From: Planctomycetaceae bacterium
Lineage (GTDB): Bacteria; Planctomycetota; Planctomycetia; Pirellulales; Pirellulaceae
Length of the DNA: 8,183 nt
Assembly (NCBI GenBank): GCA_002685655.1
Contig: NYXM01000021.1
Coordinates: forward strand, 1-8,183
Direction: 5' to 3'
A program made the position numbers and the translations under genes. Under the pieces are notes generated by a model. It searched no databases. It was given only the letters and a program-made list of their open reading frames with translations, and was not told the DNA's origin. The first letter of the stretch is position 1. Every line of letters starts with the position of its first letter. Positions 5,612 through 8,183 of the stretch are shown here, in pieces.

Positions 5612-6220
5612 TCACTTTGAATGGTCGCGACGCGTGCCGCTGACAAAGCGACTGCCATCGACGAAGAAACGCAGCCGTGCCTCGTAGGCAGAAGTCACAC
5701 CAATGCGCTTCGATTGGCCTGTGCGAAACGACCGAGTTGACAAGGCATCCGTGTCGTCGATCCAGATTCGACTGCCACATGTCAGATCCCATCCGTCCAG
5801 ATCTCGATCGACGTCCAGTGCTTCGCACAATCGCGCCGGACCTCGAGCCAGATCGACGAGCGCCATACGCCCTCGCCGCGCCTGCATTACTGTGATCCCA
5901 GCGAGCGGCTCAATGGCCCGAATCAACACCGCGGACGCCGCCCCGCTGGCCTCAGTCACGGCGTTGAGACAGTAACGGGCGTGGATCGAATAGACATAAA
6001 GGTGACCCGGCGGTCCGAACATGGCGGCGTTTCTGAGCGTTGGGCCCCGATAGGAATGCGCGGCCGAGTCGTTCGCAGCCAGATACGCCTCGACTTCCAC
6101 AATCGTCCCGCCGGTGAGTCCGCGCCGGGTGCGTCGCTGTAGTGTCTTGCCCAGTAGCTGGCGAGCGACGGTCGTGGGATCGCGGTCGTAGAACTCGCGC
6201 GGCAACGGGTCGGATGGCAT
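5612..6220 (-). CDS. mpg: 3-methyladenine DNA glycosylase, Mpg/AAG family
   Basis: This 202-residue protein matches the usual length of bacterial Mpg/AAG enzymes, which excise alkylated purines such as 3-methyladenine and hypoxanthine and start base excision repair. By-eye alignment with human AAG places the catalytic Glu125 at E44 in V-E-V-E-A-Y, Tyr127 at Y46 and His136 at H55 (A-A-H-S). Other family marks are R-N-A-A-M-F (63-68), G-H-L-Y-V-Y (72-77), A-I-E-P-L (102-106), the R-G-P-A-R-L-C-E-A-L segment (126-135) and the C-terminal R-F-F-V-D-G-S. The stretch where human AAG has its intercalating Tyr162 is one residue shorter here and reads S-I-H-A-R-Y (78-83), so His seems to take that place. 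The ATG has only a poor ribosome binding site (AAGAGAA). It is 57 bp downstream of the STAS gene on the same strand, so co-transcription is possible; it has no methylation-sensing partner nearby. Confidence 0.93.
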   Translation of the reverse strand: MPSDPLPREFYDRDPTTVARQLLGKTLQRRTRRGLTGGTIVEVEAYLAANDSAAHSYRGPTLRNAAMFGPPGHLYVYSIHARYCLNAVTEASGAASAVLIRAIEPLAGITVMQARRGRMALVDLARGPARLCEALDVDRDLDGWDLTCGSRIWIDDTDALSTRSFRTGQSKRIGVTSAYEARLRFFVDGSRFVSGTRRDHSK

Positions 6221-6277
6221 GGATTCTCTTTGCCTTATGTCTGTCTCCCAGTGGCGGAGCTACGACAAGGCTCAGTT

Positions 6278-6628
6278 TCAGTCGCTATCGGTGGGCCACA
6301 TCACTTTTTGAATCACGGTTCGAACGGCATCTGACATTTCCCGAAACTCTAACTTCATTCCCTCGGCCTTTGTCTTCTTATTCAGCAGCACGAGCTTCCC
6401 AACCAACGCCGATGAGATTCTCTGAACGCCTTGAAAATTCAACACCAGTGGCATGTCGATTCTAATCGCAACTTCCACGGCCTGGAGTAACTCTCTTCCG
6501 ATTCCTTGGATCTCTGACGCCAGATCGATCTCCGCATTTTGGAAGAACACGTTCAGCGCTTCGCGTGTTCCCACAAGCCGAACGTACTTGTAGGGAATTC
6601 CTAGCGGTTTCTCTCCTGTGTTTGCCAT
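6278..6628 (-). CDS. STAS-domain protein (anti-sigma-factor-antagonist-like)
   Basis: This 116-residue protein is almost entirely one STAS domain, the fold of SpoIIAA/RsbV-type anti-anti-sigma factors that respond to phosphorylation by a partner kinase. The key stretch is L-V-L-N-F-Q-G-V (61-68) followed by I-S-S-A-L-V-G-K-L (71-79). S72 or S73 lies where SpoIIAA has its phosphorylated Ser58, although the Asp usually just before it is replaced by Ile. The N-K-K-T-K helix and the K-L-E-F strand after it fit the fold. No kinase, phosphatase or sigma-factor gene is in the window, so partner and pathway are unknown. The ATG at 6628-6626 was chosen; a TTG start at 6646 (122 residues) is possible. 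The ATG has no Shine-Dalgarno, but a TACAAT box ends 6 nt before it, which would give a leaderless mRNA. It lies 153 bp downstream of the methyltransferase gene and 57 bp upstream of the glycosylase gene. Confidence 0.85.
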   Translation of the reverse strand: MANTGEKPLGIPYKYVRLVGTREALNVFFQNAEIDLASEIQGIGRELLQAVEVAIRIDMPLVLNFQGVQRISSALVGKLVLLNKKTKAEGMKLEFREMSDAVRTVIQKVMWPTDSD

Positions 6629-6634
6629 GACCAC

Positions 6635-6640
6635 ATTGTA
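6635..6640 (-). promoter_or_regulatory. TACAAT -10 box placed for a leaderless STAS transcript
   Basis: On the minus strand TACAAT matches five of six bases of the sigma-70 -10 consensus and ends 6 nt before the A of the STAS ATG, so transcription would begin at about the start codon. No good -35 is seen at 16-18 bp. The lack of a Shine-Dalgarno site fits leaderless translation. The box would also fall inside the coding region if TTG 6646 were the true start. Confidence 0.4.
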
Positions 6641-6714
6641 GGGCAAACGCTGTGAACCTGACTATGGACCGTGCAGCTTCAGGACCGCCCGATCAACAAC
6701 TGTCGTGTAGCCGT

Positions 6715-6731
6715 TGTTCGTTCGGCGAACA
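6715..6731 (-). terminator. Weak hairpin after the methyltransferase gene
   Basis: TGTTCG (6715-6720) and CGAACA (6726-6731) form a 6-bp stem with a 5-nt loop, about 50 nt past the methyltransferase stop in the 153-bp gap. No T-run follows on the minus strand. It may be a weak terminator or chance; the rest of the gap shows no gene. Confidence 0.25.
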
Positions 6732-6781
6732 TAATGCCAAATTCACAGAGCGAACAGCGACTGTTGCAGATATGGCAGTCC

Positions 6782-8183
6782 CTAGCCTGGGATGGCTTCG
6801 GCCGCCAGGCGTTCGTCTTCCGTCACGCGATAGAGATCATAAACGCAATCATCGATTTCCGCGTCGCACCGGTCAATCTGGCCCTGCAGGTCGTGGACGC
6901 ACGCTTGCTCGGCCGCACCGGCCAGCTGCAGATGAAGGGCCGTGATCTTATCGACCCCGGCGACGATTTGATCGTACAGCGAGCGCTCGACCGGATCCTC
7001 GTCATCAACCACACGGATTGGCAACTGCGCCAGCTGAGACTTGTTCACCGCCAGATATCCGTTGGCCAAGCGTTTGGCTTGAAAGCGAATCCGAAACAGA
7101 TAGGAGAGTAATTTCGAGTTCAAAAGTCCCAGCAAATAGCGAGGGTCGTCTTGTGGGTCTGCGGCGGCAAAGACTTGCACGCCGAGCGCTCGATTTCCTG
7201 TATCGAAGGCCGCTTCGAGCCGCCGGGTCATTCCCGCAACGACGATTTTCGGTCCCGCAAACAAACGCCGTTTGTTCGCACTCAACTCTTCAGAAGCCAT
7301 CGGTAACATCGGCTGCTGGTAACGCTGATTCATGTATCGCACGTTGCCGGGGCGAATGGAATAACGGTCGATGTTGCCCGTCACAATGAACTCGAAACAT
7401 GGCTCGTCTCCAGCCACTGGGAATTCCAATAGCGCCGCCGCGATCTGGCGAGCGACAAAGCCGGTCGTGCCACTGTGCAACATCGCGCGTGATGCCAATG
7501 GCTGCGTCGGCACCCGCGACTCCACATCCAATTCGCCGTGGATGCGAAAACCGGTCTCTGGTGAAAAACTGGATTGGTGCACTTCAATCGCCGGCTCGGG
7601 AGCCTGCAATTCGCTTTCGGAATTCGGGTGATGTATGGCGACCATGTGGTCAACACTGGGAATCTCTTTCTTCCAGTTCAACACATATGGATAAACACTG
7701 ACCGTTGGAAAGAGGCCAAGACGAGCCACATCCGTAATGTGCATCAGCGTGGTTTGTTCCAGCAGCATCCCTCGGCAGGACATGGCATAGTCGAGTGCGG
7801 CGATCTTGTTCGGTACGATCATACCGCAGGTTCCGCCAACGCGGAGCAACTCGAATGCTTTTTCCAGAAACAGCACATACATGTCGTACGCGCCTCGAGC
7901 ACATTGGTAGCGGTGACAAAAATACTCCTTCATGGCGTCGCCTCGCGACTGGCCAAGCAGGCGGATGTTGACGTAGGGTGGATTGCCGACGATGGAATCA
8001 AAGCCACCATGATCCAAAATATGGGCGAAATCGTGACTCCAAGCGAACGGCGCCGTGCGGCCTCCTCCTTTCATCTTGAATGTGCCGCTGTCGTTCAGGA
8101 AGAACTCAGGTCCCAACAATGCATCGCCGCAACGAATGTTGCCGGCCAAGCGCCGCGCCAGTCGTTCGATACTGCGCTGTTGC
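6782..8183 (-). CDS. Eco57I/type IIG-like adenine-N6 DNA methyltransferase, C-terminal part
   Basis: At least 467 residues are visible; the frame is open to the right edge, so the N-terminus is missing. The first M-like codon in the window (TTG 8149) is internal, not a start. The catalytic motif IV of adenine-N6 methyltransferases, G-N-P-P-Y-V-N, lies at about 7967-7987, preceded by I-R-C-G-D-A-L-L-G-P, as in Eco57I-type enzymes. Next comes Y-D-M-Y-V-L-F-L-E-K-A with the G-M-I-V-P-N-K strand. A TaqI-like target-recognition region ends with F-R-I-R-F-Q-A-K and N-K-S-Q-L-A-Q-L-P-I (about 7015-7105). The last 70 residues form a helix ending in D-D-C-V-Y-D-L-Y, the usual tail of this family. It methylates adenine in a specific DNA site using S-adenosylmethionine. 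It may be a fused restriction-methylation enzyme (type IIG), a BREX PglX-like protein, or a lone methyltransferase; the missing N-terminus would decide. Confidence 0.87.
   Translation of the reverse strand, partial: QQRSIERLARRLAGNIRCGDALLGPEFFLNDSGTFKMKGGGRTAPFAWSHDFAHILDHGGFDSIVGNPPYVNIRLLGQSRGDAMKEYFCHRYQCARGAYDMYVLFLEKAFELLRVGGTCGMIVPNKIAALDYAMSCRGMLLEQTTLMHITDVARLGLFPTVSVYPYVLNWKKEIPSVDHMVAIHHPNSESELQAPEPAIEVHQSSFSPETGFRIHGELDVESRVPTQPLASRAMLHSGTTGFVARQIAAALLEFPVAGDEPCFEFIVTGNIDRYSIRPGNVRYMNQRYQQPMLPMASEELSANKRRLFAGPKIVVAGMTRRLEAAFDTGNRALGVQVFAAADPQDDPRYLLGLLNSKLLSYLFRIRFQAKRLANGYLAVNKSQLAQLPIRVVDDEDPVERSLYDQIVAGVDKITALHLQLAGAAEQACVHDLQGQIDRCDAEIDDCVYDLYRVTEDERLAAEAIPG

Noticed and set aside
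6629..6646. TTG start adding six residues to the STAS protein
   Set aside because: The ATG at 6628 fits better and the extension would overlap the putative -10 box; not fully excluded.

Overview
The window looks like bacterial chromosome from a planctomycete, probably Pirellulaceae-like. This is an inference from protein style: a Cys-rich lipoprotein with QKG repeats, divergent GspF-like proteins, a short STAS protein with an SSAL-type core, and few Shine-Dalgarno sites. There are no RNA genes, insertion sequences, CRISPR arrays or prophage genes. Gene density is high and strands are mixed.

Left block (about 1-2621, minus strand). A small lipoprotein gene lies upstream of two GspF-like inner-membrane proteins of a type II secretion or type IV pilus-like assembly system. 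The first GspF-like protein has two T2SSF domains but lacks the small N-terminal domain of GspF. The second, 4 bp downstream, has that N-terminal domain but only one T2SSF domain. Eight codons of a possible next gene (perhaps a pseudopilin) run off the left edge.

Middle block (2622-5580, plus strand). A 362-bp gene-free spacer leads to a 261-residue lipoprotein. It has a tandem hexapeptide repeat centred on Gln-Lys-Gly and a half rich in Cys, Gly and Asp. The gene ends in a strong 13-bp stem terminator. A thiamine-diphosphate enzyme related to benzoylformate decarboxylase follows; its metal-binding GDG motif reads GEG and other active-site positions differ.

Right block (5612-8183, minus strand). 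In transcription order: the C-terminal part of an Eco57I/type IIG-like adenine-N6 DNA methyltransferase cut by the right edge, a small STAS protein that may be read from a leaderless mRNA, and a 3-methyladenine DNA glycosylase of the Mpg/AAG family that converges on the thiamine-diphosphate enzyme gene.

No complete new multi-gene system is visible. The most unusual objects are the QKG-repeat lipoprotein, the complementary GspF pair, the GEG-motif enzyme, and the DNA methyltransferase whose upstream neighbours lie outside the window.
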